From positions 1-64,000 of the forward strand of contig QFXE01000006.1 in assembly GCA_003349915.1 (NCBI GenBank): a stretch of DNA of 64,000 nucleotides, written 5' to 3'. A model generated the notes under the pieces. The model was not told where the DNA came from. It was given only the letters and a program-made list of their open reading frames with translations, and searched no databases. Origin of the DNA: an endosymbiont of Escarpia spicata. GTDB lineage: Bacteria; Pseudomonadota; Gammaproteobacteria; Chromatiales; Chromatiaceae. This document shows, in pieces, positions 17,763-26,938 of the stretch. The translations under genes and the position numbers were made by a program. The stretch's first letter is position 1; each line of letters opens with the position of its first letter.

Positions 17763-18509
17763 ATGAGAGTCGACTTCCTCAGCTTTATCGGCATCATCAT
17801 CGCCTTTATGGCGGTGTTGGGCGGAAATTGGCTTGAAGGCGGACACGTCGACTCGCTGGTCAACGGCCCGGCAATGATTATCGTGATTGGCGGTACCGTT
17901 GGTGCGATCCTTCTACAGACGCCTGTACCGGTTTTTTTACACGCGCTGAGACTGTCAGGGCGTGTGTTTCTGCCTGGCAGGATCAACATGTCCCCCACCA
18001 TCAAGAAACTTGTCACCTGGAGCAATATCGCACGCAAAGAGGGTCTGCTCGGGCTGGAAACCATATCCGAGAATGAATCGGATGACTTTCTGCGTAAAGG
18101 CATGCAACTGCTGGTGGACGGCAGCGAACCGGAGGTGATCCGGGATATCCTCGAGATGGAAGTGGATGCCACGGAGCACTACGATCTGCAGGCGGCCAAG
18201 GTTTATGAAGGCATGGGTGGCTACTCGCCCACTATCGGTATCATCGGCGCGGTTATGGGTTTGATCCATGTGATGCAAAACCTGGCAGACCCCGCCAAGC
18301 TGGGCAGCGGTATCGCTACGGCTTTTGTCGCCACCATCTACGGGGTGGGACTGGCAAATCTGTTTCTACTGCCGATAGCGGCAAAATTGAAGACCCAGTC
18401 GTTGGGGATGACGAAATACCATGAAATGGTGGTCGAAGGGGTTGTAGCGATAGCCGAAGGTGAAAATCCACGCAATATTGAGATGAAGCTGAAGGCTTTT
18501 CTCTCATAA
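17763..18509 (+). CDS. motC: flagellar stator protein MotC (MotA family)
   Basis: The ion-channel stator subunit, 248 residues, with about four membrane segments: 'FIGIIIAFMAVLGGNWL', 'AMIIVIGGTVGAILLQ', 'GGYSPTIGIIGAVMGLIHVM' and 'GIATAFVATIYGVGLANLF'. The large cytoplasmic loop with conserved charges lies between the second and third. The place between cheB and motD corresponds to motC of Pseudomonas. Whether the stator uses protons or sodium cannot be read from this sequence alone. Confidence 0.92.
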   Translation: MRVDFLSFIGIIIAFMAVLGGNWLEGGHVDSLVNGPAMIIVIGGTVGAILLQTPVPVFLHALRLSGRVFLPGRINMSPTIKKLVTWSNIARKEGLLGLETISENESDDFLRKGMQLLVDGSEPEVIRDILEMEVDATEHYDLQAAKVYEGMGGYSPTIGIIGAVMGLIHVMQNLADPAKLGSGIATAFVATIYGVGLANLFLLPIAAKLKTQSLGMTKYHEMVVEGVVAIAEGENPRNIEMKLKAFLS

Positions 18510-18519
18510 CGAGGGCAAA

Positions 18520-19350
18520 ATGGCGCGCAGGCGTAAACGGCATGAAGAGCAGGAGAACCACGAAAGGTGGGTTGTCTCCTATGCGGATTTTATCACCCTG
18601 CTGTTTGCGTTTTTTGTCGTGATGTACTCAATATCTTCAGTCAATGAGGGCAAATACCGGGTGTTGTCCCAAACCTTGACCAATGCGTTTCAGGAGCCGT
18701 CCCGCAGCCAGGACCCGATCCAGATCGGCGAGATCAGCCGCTCCAGCGGAGATCCCACGGGTGCAGAAGGCAGCAGCGCGCTGATCCAGACGGAGACACG
18801 TTTTGGTCCTGGTACTTACGATGATGATGGATCACTGGACAGCGCTGCGGATGAGGCGCAGCGCCTGAGCTATCTTGCGGCCACCATTGGTGACATGCTC
18901 GAACCCTACATCGAAAAGGATCTGGTCGATGTATCCCACAGCGATACACGGGTGATTGTGGACATGAAGAACAAGATGCTCTTCCCCAGTGGCAGCGCCA
19001 AACTCTCCCGTGCCGCAGTAAAGGTTCTGCGGGATATCAGCAGCATTCTGCGACCATTGAAAAATCAGCTGCAGATTGAAGGCTATACGGACAACCAGCC
19101 GATCCACACGCCTGAATATCCGTCGAATTGGGAGCTTTCCGCAGCACGCGCGGCCAGTGTCGTGCATCTGATCGCCCGCATGGGTGTGGCCCCTGGACGC
19201 CTGGCAGCCATCGGATATGGTGAACATCGCCCGATTGCCGACAATGGCAGTAAGGCCGGTCGGCAGAAGAACCGCCGGGTGAGCCTGGTTATCCTCGGCA
19301 TGAACGGCGATCCGGATCGGACCATTATCTTGCCTGATGGCAGCCGATGA
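18520..19350 (+). CDS. motD: flagellar stator protein MotD (MotB family)
   Basis: This stator subunit anchors to peptidoglycan. A basic N-terminus precedes one membrane helix with the ion-binding Asp ('SYADFITLLFAFFVVMYS', about residues 22-40). A plug/linker follows, then a C-terminal OmpA-like domain ('EGYTDNQPIHT', 'NWELSAARAASVVHLI', 'KNRRVSLVI'). The length is 276 residues. Its TGA overlaps the start of the ParA gene. Confidence 0.94.
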   Translation: MARRRKRHEEQENHERWVVSYADFITLLFAFFVVMYSISSVNEGKYRVLSQTLTNAFQEPSRSQDPIQIGEISRSSGDPTGAEGSSALIQTETRFGPGTYDDDGSLDSAADEAQRLSYLAATIGDMLEPYIEKDLVDVSHSDTRVIVDMKNKMLFPSGSAKLSRAAVKVLRDISSILRPLKNQLQIEGYTDNQPIHTPEYPSNWELSAARAASVVHLIARMGVAPGRLAAIGYGEHRPIADNGSKAGRQKNRRVSLVILGMNGDPDRTIILPDGSR

Positions 19351-20147
19351 AGATCTGGACCATCGCCAATCAGAAAGGCGGGGTGGGCAAGACCACCACC
19401 ACGGTCGGTCTCGGTGGCCTGCTGTCACAGTGGGGTCTCAGAACCCTGCTGATCGATATTGATCCCCACGGTTCATTGACCAGCTATTTTCGTTATGACC
19501 CTGACTCCATCGAAGAGAGCGTCTACTCGCTCTTCAAGGCGGTAGCGGATAAACAGGATGTTGATCCAGCAACACTACTCTACAAGACCGGTACCGACGG
19601 ATTGGAACTGATGCCCGCCGCCATGGCGCTGGCGACACTCGATCGTCAGGCCGGCAGATTGGACGGCATGGGCCTGGTGATCAAGAACGCCCTTGCCCGG
19701 TTGGAAGATCGTTTCGACTATGTATTGATCGACTGTCCACCTGTCCTCGGTATTCTGATGATCAATGCGTTGGCGGCCTGCGAGCAGCTGATTATCCCCG
19801 TGCAGACAGAGTTCCTTGCCCTCAAGGGGTTGGAGCGGATGTTGCACACCCTGAAGATGGTGCTCAAGGCGCGACAGAATTCGCTGCCCTATACCATCGT
19901 CCCCACCATGTACGATCAGCGTACCCGTGCTTCCGTCGACAGTCTGAAGGTGTTGCGTGAGACCTATCAGGAACATCTCTGGCGAGGCCTGATTCCGGTT
20001 GACACTCTTTTGCGCGAAGCGAGCAGGGCAGGTATTCCTCCCGCAATGTTCGACCCTGGTGGTCGCGGCGTGAGCGCCTATACTGATCTACTCGAAGACC
20101 TGCAACGGGAAGTGGGACAGCCGGTCAGTGCCGGAGTCGGACGTTGA
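19347..20147 (+). CDS. ParA-family ATPase of the chemotaxis cluster (ParC-like)
   Basis: A ParA/Soj-type ATPase with Walker A 'NQKGGVGKTTTTVGLGG' near residue 7, 'DIDPHGSLT' and Walker B-like 'VLIDCPP'. There is no ParB gene beside it. In polar flagellates an orphan ParA encoded between motD and cheW (ParC in Vibrio) places chemotaxis arrays at the pole together with a CheW-like partner, and the next gene encodes such a partner. The ATG overlaps the motD stop. Confidence 0.9.
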   Translation: MKIWTIANQKGGVGKTTTTVGLGGLLSQWGLRTLLIDIDPHGSLTSYFRYDPDSIEESVYSLFKAVADKQDVDPATLLYKTGTDGLELMPAAMALATLDRQAGRLDGMGLVIKNALARLEDRFDYVLIDCPPVLGILMINALAACEQLIIPVQTEFLALKGLERMLHTLKMVLKARQNSLPYTIVPTMYDQRTRASVDSLKVLRETYQEHLWRGLIPVDTLLREASRAGIPPAMFDPGGRGVSAYTDLLEDLQREVGQPVSAGVGR

Positions 20148-20866
20148 ATCGACAACATGAAAAGCCCTCCACCCGTCTTGCGGAGCCGGATGCCGCCCTC
20201 AGCAGCTATCTGGATGTGCTGCTGCAGGAGATCAGTGATATTCCCGTCGAGTCGCCGGTTGCCGAAACTAAAGTTGTCACCAAAATAGCCGATATTACGG
20301 AACAGCCGCTGACGGAGACTGTTTCCGCCACACATGCCAGTGATGAGGTGACCGCCGGGCCGGTGACCGAGGTCGTCAGTCAGACCGTTGAGGTCACACA
20401 GGCAGTCAATGAACCGATCATTCCATCCTGGGCCGAAATGCCTTTTCAGGTGTTGGTGTTCAAGGTGGGGGGGCTGAATTTGGGAATACCTCTGACCGGA
20501 CTGGTGAGTATTCTTGAGTGGCGGGATGAGGCCTCTGTTATGCCGGGCCAGCCCGACTGGCATCTGGGTGTGTTGGTCAGTCGCGGGCAGAAGATAGTGG
20601 TGGTCGACACCGCTCGTCTGGTGATGCCGGAGAGAGTCAGTGACAGGGTGCCAGGTGAACGACAGAGCGGCGGCCATGTATTGGTCGTGGGTGACGGCGG
20701 ATACGGCCTTGCCGTGGACGGTATTGCAGAGACGATCATGCTGAATGCTGGAGGTGTGCGCTGGCGCACTGCCCAGGGAAAGCATCCTTGGCTGGCCGGA
20801 ACGATGGTAGAGCAGTTGTCGGTGCTGCTGGATATCGACGGCATGTTGGGCATGATTAATGCTTAA
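20144..20866 (+). CDS. CheW-domain protein, probable polar-array partner (ParP-like)
   Basis: A 240-residue protein with an unstructured, Val/Thr/Glu-rich N-terminal half (about residues 1-95) and a C-terminal CheW-like domain ('FQVLVFKVGGLNLGIPLTGL', 'GHVLVVGDGGYGLAVDGI'). The gene starts at TTG 20144 overlapping the ParA stop; no in-frame ATG is near. In Vibrio the corresponding protein, ParP, links ParC to CheA and receptors through a CheW-like fold. That role is inferred here from position and domain. Confidence 0.82.
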   Translation: MNRQHEKPSTRLAEPDAALSSYLDVLLQEISDIPVESPVAETKVVTKIADITEQPLTETVSATHASDEVTAGPVTEVVSQTVEVTQAVNEPIIPSWAEMPFQVLVFKVGGLNLGIPLTGLVSILEWRDEASVMPGQPDWHLGVLVSRGQKIVVVDTARLVMPERVSDRVPGERQSGGHVLVVGDGGYGLAVDGIAETIMLNAGGVRWRTAQGKHPWLAGTMVEQLSVLLDIDGMLGMINA

Positions 20867-20938
20867 ATAATTTAGAGAACATAATTCCCGTCCACTTTTT
20901 GACGTGATGGGGTGTAACAGATGGGAAGAGGTGTGTAA

Positions 20939-21421
20939 ATGAACACAAATGCTGCAGAAGTCGATGCGAATGATTCGGTGCTTCAGTTGGTCACCTTTCG
21001 GCTGAAGGATGAGTCATACGGCATCAATGTGATGAAGGTGCAGGAAGTTCTCAGGGTTACTGAGATCGCGCCGGTTCCTGGTGCGCCCCCTTTCGTACTG
21101 GGCATCATCAATCTGCGCGGCAACGTGGTGACCGTCATCGATACCCGCAGCCGTTTTGGTCTGCCTTCAGCCGAACTGGATGACTCAAGCCGTATCGTGA
21201 TCATTGAGTCCGAAAAGCAGGTGGTTGGCATCCTGGTGGATGCGGTGGCGGAAGTGGTGGAACTCAACCAGGACGAGGTCGATGCTGCCCCCAATGTCGG
21301 CAATGATGAGAGTTCGCGTTATATCCAGGGCGTGGCAACCCGTGAGAATGGTCTGCTGATCCTGGTGGATCTGAATAAACTGCTGACAGATGAGGAGTGG
21401 GCTGAGATCAGCATGTTCTGA
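20939..21421 (+). CDS. cheW: chemotaxis adaptor CheW
   Basis: The 160-residue adaptor couples CheA to receptors. It is a CheW domain throughout: 'LQLVTFRLKDESYGINVMKVQEVLR', 'PPFVLGIINLRGNVVTVIDTR', 'VGILVDAVAEVVEL'. It starts 72 bp after the CheW-like gene, so it may have some independent expression. It is the last recognised chemotaxis gene of the block. Confidence 0.96.
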   Translation: MNTNAAEVDANDSVLQLVTFRLKDESYGINVMKVQEVLRVTEIAPVPGAPPFVLGIINLRGNVVTVIDTRSRFGLPSAELDDSSRIVIIESEKQVVGILVDAVAEVVELNQDEVDAAPNVGNDESSRYIQGVATRENGLLILVDLNKLLTDEEWAEISMF

Positions 21422-21480
21422 TGCCGAATGGCAATCCCATGCTACACTCCTTTCAATCAGACCAGGAACTCCAGGGCTTG

Positions 21481-21536
21481 GAGTCAAACCGTACAACGAG
21501 GGATGGGTAATTAAACTTGGGTGGGCGGTTTGACTC
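21481..21536. repeat. inverted repeat downstream of cheW
   Basis: GAGTCAAACCG (21481-21491) is repeated in inverted form, CGGTTTGACTC (21526-21536), around a 34-base loop. It lies between cheW and the small ORF at 21562. There is no T-run after it, so it is not an obvious intrinsic terminator; it may modulate read-through or mRNA ends. Confidence 0.5.
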
Positions 21537-21561
21537 GGTCCCCTAATCCAACGGAGCCGAA

Positions 21562-21738
21562 ATGCCAGAAATCGGTGAGCAGAGTCCGATAAATCCACTC
21601 TACCCCGTGAATCCCAGTCGGCGGCCGGAGCGTCGTGAACGTCCGAAGCCCCAGGAAGAGCGTAACAAACAAGGAAGGAAAAAAGAGCGCGCCCAGGAAA
21701 ATGACAACGGCAAGCCGCACATCGATGAATACGCATGA
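21562..21738 (+). CDS. 58-residue basic/acidic protein between cheW and the DUF2802 gene
   Basis: ATG 21562, preceded by CGGAG (21552-21556), opens a 58-codon frame. The product has a short N-terminal stretch 'MPEIGEQSPINPLYPVNP', then an Arg/Lys/Glu/Gln-rich segment, and ends 'HIDEYA'. The stop overlaps the start of the next gene, which supports a real, co-translated gene. It is predicted disordered and soluble, with no recognised family. Confidence 0.6.
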   Translation: MPEIGEQSPINPLYPVNPSRRPERRERPKPQEERNKQGRKKERAQENDNGKPHIDEYA

Positions 21739-22148
21739 TGGATAGCACCATGCTCAACCTATGGATAATCCTTGCAGTACTGGTGCTCGCTGTTTTGGTG
21801 TTTATCGTACTCTCATATAGACAAACCAATCGCACTCAAGAGCGTCTTGCTGAAGCAATGCGTGAGGTGGAGATCCTCAAACAGACGGTCGGTGCGCTCT
21901 GTTCCAGTTCCGTCGGTGTGGATAAACGGGTCAATCGCATTGAACGCCATGGGCGGGATCTGGAAGAACGGCAGGAGAGCATGGAGTACCAACGGGGCGG
22001 TGAGCCTCCCTACGCTGAGGCGATTCGTCTGGTTCAGGAGGGCGCCAAGGCCGATAGGCTGATGGATGAGTTGAACATCAGTCGGGGTGAGGCGGATCTG
22101 ATCGTCATGTTGCACGGCATGAAGCGAAACAACTCCTCCATCGACTGA
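21735..22148 (+). CDS. DUF2802 membrane-anchored coiled-coil protein
   Basis: A 137-residue protein with one N-terminal membrane helix (about residues 8-27), a helical segment of coiled-coil character (30-90) and a C-terminal 'AIRLVQEGAKADRLMDELNISRGEADLIV' helix-turn-helix-like region typical of DUF2802 proteins. These are found at the end of flagellar/chemotaxis blocks in gammaproteobacteria; their role is not established. The start may be ATG 21735 or 21738. Confidence 0.8.
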   Translation: MMDSTMLNLWIILAVLVLAVLVFIVLSYRQTNRTQERLAEAMREVEILKQTVGALCSSSVGVDKRVNRIERHGRDLEERQESMEYQRGGEPPYAEAIRLVQEGAKADRLMDELNISRGEADLIVMLHGMKRNNSSID

Positions 22149-22190
22149 GACCCCATCCCGGTATCCCCCTATTCCCACGCTGGTAGAAAG

Positions 22191-22724
22191 ATGATTCAGG
22201 CAGCCGTTCCCGTACTGGGCTTTGCCGCATACAGCGGCACCGGAAAAACCACCCTGTTGACCCGATTGATTCCGCTGTTGAAGGGGGAGGGAATCCGGAT
22301 CGGTGTGGTCAAGCATGCCCATCATAAAGTTGATGTCGACAAACCCGGCAAGGACAGCTACGAACTTCGCAAAGCCGGTGCCGGTCAGGTGTTGCTGGCG
22401 ACTGCCCAGCGCTGGGCCTTGATGGTGGAAGAGGAGATCGAGGGCGATCCCGACCTGCAGACCATGCTCGATCGCCTGGACGCCTCCCGACTGGACTTGA
22501 TCCTGGTGGAGGGTTTTCGTCATGTGCGTTTCCCCAAGATCGAACTGCACCGGCCTGTCATGGGGCGTCCTCTGCTCTGTCTGGAGGACCCCTCGATCGT
22601 CGCTGTGGCCAGCGATGAGCCTTTACCTGTGTCGCTGACTCTGCCCCAACTCGACATCAACGATGTTTCGGCGATACGGGATTTCATCCTGTTCAAATAC
22701 CTGCAGCCGATCTTCCACGAGTAG
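22191..22724 (+). CDS. mobB: molybdopterin-guanine dinucleotide biosynthesis adaptor MobB
   Basis: A GTP-binding protein that assists MobA in forming the guanine dinucleotide form of the molybdenum cofactor. The P-loop 'AYSGTGKTTLLTRLIP' is near residue 14; 'GVVKHAHHKVDVDKPGKDS' and 'LILVEGFRH' are family signatures. The length is 177 residues. No other moa/mob genes are adjacent. The formate dehydrogenase FdsA encoded about 7 kb away would need this cofactor. Confidence 0.93.
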   Translation: MIQAAVPVLGFAAYSGTGKTTLLTRLIPLLKGEGIRIGVVKHAHHKVDVDKPGKDSYELRKAGAGQVLLATAQRWALMVEEEIEGDPDLQTMLDRLDASRLDLILVEGFRHVRFPKIELHRPVMGRPLLCLEDPSIVAVASDEPLPVSLTLPQLDINDVSAIRDFILFKYLQPIFHE

Positions 22725-22871
22725 GCGCTGCGCCACGCTGCGATTGGGCTTTGGGTCTCGCGGCGGGACGCCACTCCGACGGATGTTCCTGATCAGGTCA
22801 CCTTTTATTCCTGTCTTGACAAGCTATAGTTAGGTTCATTGCATCCCGTTTTCCGGAGCCAGGAGCGAAAA

Positions 22872-23874
22872 ATGAGAAGATACGGCATATGGAGTCTATT
22901 GCTTTTACTGGTGTTGCTATGGCCTCTGACGACCTTTGCCAGTCGCTTCAGCGACCTCTATGTGTTTGGTGACAGCCTGTCTGATCAGGGCAACGTCGCC
23001 ACAATTACTGGCGGATTGATACCACCACCGGAATACACTGACGGAATCAACGGTGGACGCTTCACCAACGGACTGAACTACGTCGATTATTTTTCTGACC
23101 GACTGGGTCTTCCCACTGGCAGCTCAGTGTTGGGCGGCAACAACTACGCTTATGGCGGTGCGCGCAGCTTTGCCCATCCGCTCGGTGCCTTCGGTGCACT
23201 GAGTCTCAATGAACAGAAGGATCTCTATCTGGGCGGTCTGGGCATGACACCGGCGGATGCCGATGCTCTCTTTATCGTCTGGTCCGGCTCCAATGACATG
23301 AGTGACATCCTGGACCAGGCGTTGGTAAATCCCTTATACGATCCCACTGCCGATATAACCATTGCAGTTGGCGGAATCGCTCAGGTGGTGGGAGAACTCG
23401 CCGCCATCGGGGCAAAGGATTTCCTGATACCCAACGTACCCGACTTGGGTTTGGTGCCACTTGTAACCGGTGGCGGAGCGCCGGTGGCAGGTGCGTCTTT
23501 TCTGACCAATCTCTTCAATAATGCCCTTGATGCCAGCCTTGCTGGCGGCAATAGCCCCCTTTGCTGACGTTGAGCTGATGCGGTTGGATACCTTTGGGCT
23601 GCTCAACCAGGTATATGCCGATCCTGCGTCGTTTGGTTTTACCAATGCCACAGATGCCTGCTACAGCGAGTTTGTTTTAACCGGTGGAACCACCTGTGCC
23701 AACCCGGATGAGTATCTCTCATGGGACGGCTTTCATCCCACGTCGGCCACTCACCAGATACTTGCTGCTGAAATGCACGAAGTGGTGCCTGAACCGGCGG
23801 CACTGGGGCTGATGCTTATTGGACTGCTGGGCGTGGTGATAGGACGCTTCCGCATCGCCTGGGTCCATTCCTGA
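22872..23874 (+). pseudogene. secreted SGNH/GDSL lipase-esterase with PEP-CTERM tail, frameshifted
   Basis: From ATG 22872 (AGGAG upstream) the frame encodes a signal peptide and an SGNH hydrolase: block I 'YVFGDSLSDQGN', block III 'WSGSNDM'. It stops at 23567. The remainder, with block V 'WDGFHPTSATH' (catalytic Asp and His) and a PEP-CTERM sorting tail 'VPEPAALGLMLIGLLG' plus basic end, continues in another frame to 23874. Removing one C from the run of five at 23555-23559 joins the two. All catalytic blocks survive, so this is either a sequencing indel or a very recent inactivation. Confidence 0.8.
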
Positions 23875-23922
23875 CCCCAAAGCTGCTACCGGCTGTGGGG
23901 CCGGGGAAGGCCGGAAGCGGCA

Positions 23923-24762
23923 CTATTTTTCGGCCGTAATATAGGCGATCCACCCAGCGTCGGCTTCGCCCTCTTCAACAGGCTCGAAGATGCCATCTGC
24001 TTCACCCTCTTCATCGAAGCCCTGCCAGTAGAAGGTTACCTTGCTGAAACCTGCCTCATTGAGCAGTTCCCGGATCTCCGGCAGAGTCCAGAGGCGCCAG
24101 TTGTAGCTGAAGGCCTTTTCCAGGCGCGAATCATCCGGAAAATCGAAATGGATGTGGCAGATCAGGGTGCCGCTGATGGGGTCGTATTTTTCCTGTTCCC
24201 AGATATAAGTGAAGCTGCTGTTCCCGTCCTCGATCTCACGCTCTTCAACGATGTCGCGGAAAGAGTCGTAACCTCCATAGGCGTCCATGAAGAGGATGCC
24301 TCCCTCAGCCAGTTGCTTGTGCACCTGGTTAAAGTAACCCTTCAGTTGGTCGCGCTCCTTGAAAAGCCAATAGCTGAAGTTCATCGCCGAGATGATGTCC
24401 GGCGCTTCTGTTTGCACGGTTAACACATTATCCAGAATCAGCTTGATCCGTTTGGCTTTGGAGGCTTTGAGCTGGCCAATCTGGTGCGTTTTACCCCAGT
24501 CCAACACCTCTTTGTCCAGATCGACGCCGATGGCGTGGTTGGTTTTGCGGCGGCGCACCCATTCACTGCAGACGTTTGCGGTACCGCAGAAGTCTTCGCG
24601 CAGCAGTTTTGCCCGGCGTCCGCGGAGTTTCTTATATGCGTCATCGACAAAATCGATCTCGGACTCAGCACACTGGACGGAAAGTTCGTAGAGATGGTGA
24701 CGGTCAGCCAACTCAGCCATTGTCGACCTTTTTTTACTTTTTTTGTTCGGTTTTTTGGCCAT
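23923..24762 (-). CDS. class I SAM-dependent methyltransferase
   Basis: The 279-residue product has a Lys-rich N-terminus and a Rossmann-type methyltransferase fold. Motif I-like 'LREDFCGTANVCSEW' is near residue 55, 'HAIGVDLDKEVLDWG' follows, then 'ISAMNFSYWLFKERDQL' and 'EGGILFMDAYGGY'. The substrate cannot be told. It faces the lipase pseudogene tail to tail and is divergent from the YbaK gene, with about 85 bp between the two starts. Confidence 0.8.
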   Translation of the reverse strand: MAKKPNKKSKKRSTMAELADRHHLYELSVQCAESEIDFVDDAYKKLRGRRAKLLREDFCGTANVCSEWVRRRKTNHAIGVDLDKEVLDWGKTHQIGQLKASKAKRIKLILDNVLTVQTEAPDIISAMNFSYWLFKERDQLKGYFNQVHKQLAEGGILFMDAYGGYDSFRDIVEEREIEDGNSSFTYIWEQEKYDPISGTLICHIHFDFPDDSRLEKAFSYNWRLWTLPEIRELLNEAGFSKVTFYWQGFDEEGEADGIFEPVEEGEADAGWIAYITAEK

Positions 24763-24846
24763 ACTGAGATTTACACTTGATCAGAAGAAAAATCGGATAG
24801 CGAACTATACTTCAAAGTAAAGGTGATGTGTGAGAGGAGAAAGAGA

Positions 24847-25317
24847 GTGGGTATAGCGATTACATTGAGAGAGTTTCTGGAGAGTCACGATACCGATTAC
24901 GAGGTTATTGATCATCAGCGGACTCATTCGACTTTGTGGACATCCGAAGCAGCACACATTCCGGGTGACAAGATGGCAAAGTCGGTACTGCTGGGCGATG
25001 ATGAAAGTTATCTGATGGTGGTCATCCCTGCTTCCCACAGGTTGGAGCTTAGGGAATTGAGTGATATGACTGGCCGGGACCTGGAACTCATCGACGAGCA
25101 GGAGCTGACCGAGGCCTTTGCCGACTGTGAGTCGGGGGCCGTACCACCTGTAGGCAAACCCTACGGTATCGAGACTTTGGTGGAGAAGTGCCTGGTTGAT
25201 CAGACTGACGTCTTTTTTGAGACGGGTGACCATACAAAGGTCATCCATGTCAGCGGCACCCAGTTCCGTTCCCTGATGGATGACGCACAACCCGCCAGGC
25301 TTAGCAATCACCTGTAA
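24847..25317 (+). CDS. YbaK/ProX-type aminoacyl-tRNA deacylase domain protein
   Basis: A single YbaK/EbsC domain ('DHQRTHSTLWTSEAAHIPGDKMAKSVLLGDD', 'PPVGKPYG'), with the conserved Lys of 'MAKSV'. Members hydrolyse mischarged tRNAs such as Cys-tRNA(Pro) or Ala-tRNA(Pro). GTG 24847 is preferred over the upstream codons because GGAG lies a few bases before it and the alignable domain starts there; the earlier start at 24823 would add an unrelated 8 residues. tRNA-Ser follows 65 bp downstream. Confidence 0.82.
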   Translation: MGIAITLREFLESHDTDYEVIDHQRTHSTLWTSEAAHIPGDKMAKSVLLGDDESYLMVVIPASHRLELRELSDMTGRDLELIDEQELTEAFADCESGAVPPVGKPYGIETLVEKCLVDQTDVFFETGDHTKVIHVSGTQFRSLMDDAQPARLSNHL

Positions 25318-25382
25318 GAGATCCGGGTTATTTTGATTTGCGTCTGATGCCGATCTGGTTTAACCTTGCGCCTCCCAAATCG

Positions 25383-25472
<90 letters not shown>

Positions 25473-25491
25473 AATATTCCCTATAATTCAA

Positions 25492-25740
25492 TTAGTTATA
25501 AGTAACGCAATTTGTCAGGCTGGCAAATATTGGGGTTGCTGATGACAGTATTCTGCCAGGTTTTTTGCCCCGCTTCTCCACCACCTTTTTCCCTGCATCT
25601 ACCGCGTCGCCTGGTATCCACTGGGTAATATGTCCGGGCGGGGAACGCTCAATCTTGATGCCCCATCTGCTGCGTTACCCATTGGGGTGATTCACCGGCC
25701 ATCAGTATCATTGATGCGAATACGGTGTATATGGAATGCT
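25492..25740 (-). pseudogene. tyrosine integrase remnant next to tRNA-Ser
   Basis: On the minus strand two frames carry fragments of the C-terminal end of a phage/island integrase. 'FASMILMAGESPQWVTQQMGHQD' corresponds to the box around the catalytic 'R-H-T-F-A..' and 'MGH' (25650-25730). After a frame change 'HITQWIPGDAVDAGKKVVEKR' corresponds to the region following the catalytic Tyr. The tyrosine itself and the upstream two thirds of the gene are missing, and stops interrupt the frames. It lies 20 bp beyond the tRNA 3' end, the standard place for an integrated element. Confidence 0.7.
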
Positions 25741-25771
25741 TTTAATATCCTCTGCCAGATGAATACATCAG

Positions 25772-26167
25772 TCAATCCGGTTTGTTCGTATCCCGATTCA
25801 ATGTCTTGAGATGATGGTAATTGAAGGTGCCTAAAACGGCGGTGAGGAAAAAGTAGAGCAGAATGAGAGAAAACAACAAAAACATAGTGGAGGGAAACGC
25901 CCCCTGTACTGCACGTATTACCAGGGGCAATAAGAAGAGCAGGAAAAGCGATATGGACGCCAAGCGGGATTTATAAAACAGTCCCGCTATGCAAGCGATA
26001 ACGATGATCGCACTGGCGGCCATTTCTGGTCGAGAGACGAGAAAGGAAAGTGTTTGCTCCCCGTGCACCTGGAGCAGAAGCCCAAAATCGAGAATCAGCC
26101 AAGCCACTGCGGCATAGATGCCGTTGACAATCGCCTGTTCAGCTTTCGGTTGATTCATGGTATCCAA
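25772..26167 (-). CDS. hypothetical four-helix membrane protein
   Basis: The 131-residue product has about four hydrophobic segments (residues 17-34, 48-66, 70-90, 96-113) and a polar C-terminus ending 'RDTNKPD'. No family recognised. The start may be ATG 26167 or the second Met three codons in. It stands alone between the integrase remnant and a PEP-CTERM remnant. Confidence 0.6.
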   Translation of the reverse strand: MDTMNQPKAEQAIVNGIYAAVAWLILDFGLLLQVHGEQTLSFLVSRPEMAASAIIVIACIAGLFYKSRLASISLFLLFLLPLVIRAVQGAFPSTMFLLFSLILLYFFLTAVLGTFNYHHLKTLNRDTNKPD

Positions 26168-26339
26168 TCATATTCGAATCAGTTGCATTTCGGGTAATAA
26201 CTTTATCCGATGGCAGTGTTGGGAAACTGATCCGTGCAGTATTGTAACCATCCCTTAAAATCGGCCCATGAATAATTAGAGGTCTTCGTGCATATTATGC
26301 CTTATCGGAGACCGAATAATATGAAAAAGTAGATATAGT

Positions 26340-26538
26340 GAGGGCCAAATAGTCAGAAACTTTTCCGCGTCTGTAGAAACCGAGACCAGCGGGACCTAAT
26401 CCCAAAAGAGTCAGGGTGGTGGGTTCCACGAACTACAGAATAAGCTCTCGCACTCCTACCGGGCCCACCAAGTGCGGATAGGAGAAGGGATTGGAATTTG
26501 TTTTCGCCAAGCGAAGCAGATTTAATCGCGTCGTTCAT
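26340..26538 (-). pseudogene. remnant of a PEP-CTERM protein end
   Basis: In one minus-strand frame, about 26345-26440 reads 'VEPTTLTLLGLGPAGLGFYRRGK', a good PEP-CTERM sorting tail (Glu-Pro, hydrophobic segment, Arg-rich end). The 61-codon ATG frame that starts at 26538, after a good ribosome site, is in a different frame through this stretch. So the start of one reading frame and the tail of a sorted protein are left, with the body gone. Confidence 0.45.
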
Positions 26539-26938
26539 GGTTGACTCCTTATTCCATGCTCAAATAGCCTGGATTTCTATTAACCTACGCAATATTCGCG
26601 CCACCACTATAAATCAATGACTTAAGCAATAGATGATTAGTCAAGTGTAAATAAATCCGACGGCCAAGGGTTGATGAAATAGCATGATCAAAGGTAACCA
26701 TCTGATTTTTTTGTCAAAAAGCTATGAAAACAGTGTAAGGTCAGCCGACACTCAGAATAAGTCGGATTCCTTTCTCTATTCGTAAGTACGAGATGTGCCT
26801 ATCCTGGTGAAAATGCTGGCCATCCGCATAGTGTTGACAGGCCCTAACTCAATGTAATCTTTTCCCATCTATACTTAAAAATAGCCCCGGCGTATGCTTG
26901 CCGGGTTTCCACCTGTCGATTCCACAGGAGACGGAACC
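26539..26938. other. non-coding region upstream of the YopT-like gene
   Basis: About 400 bp, AT-rich, with no gene seen. CCGAC (26748-26752) and GTCGG (26764-26768) form a small inverted repeat around 11 bases. A TTGACA at about 26834 followed by AT-rich sequence could be part of a promoter for the gene at 26939, but no clear -10 at standard spacing is visible. Confidence 0.3.
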
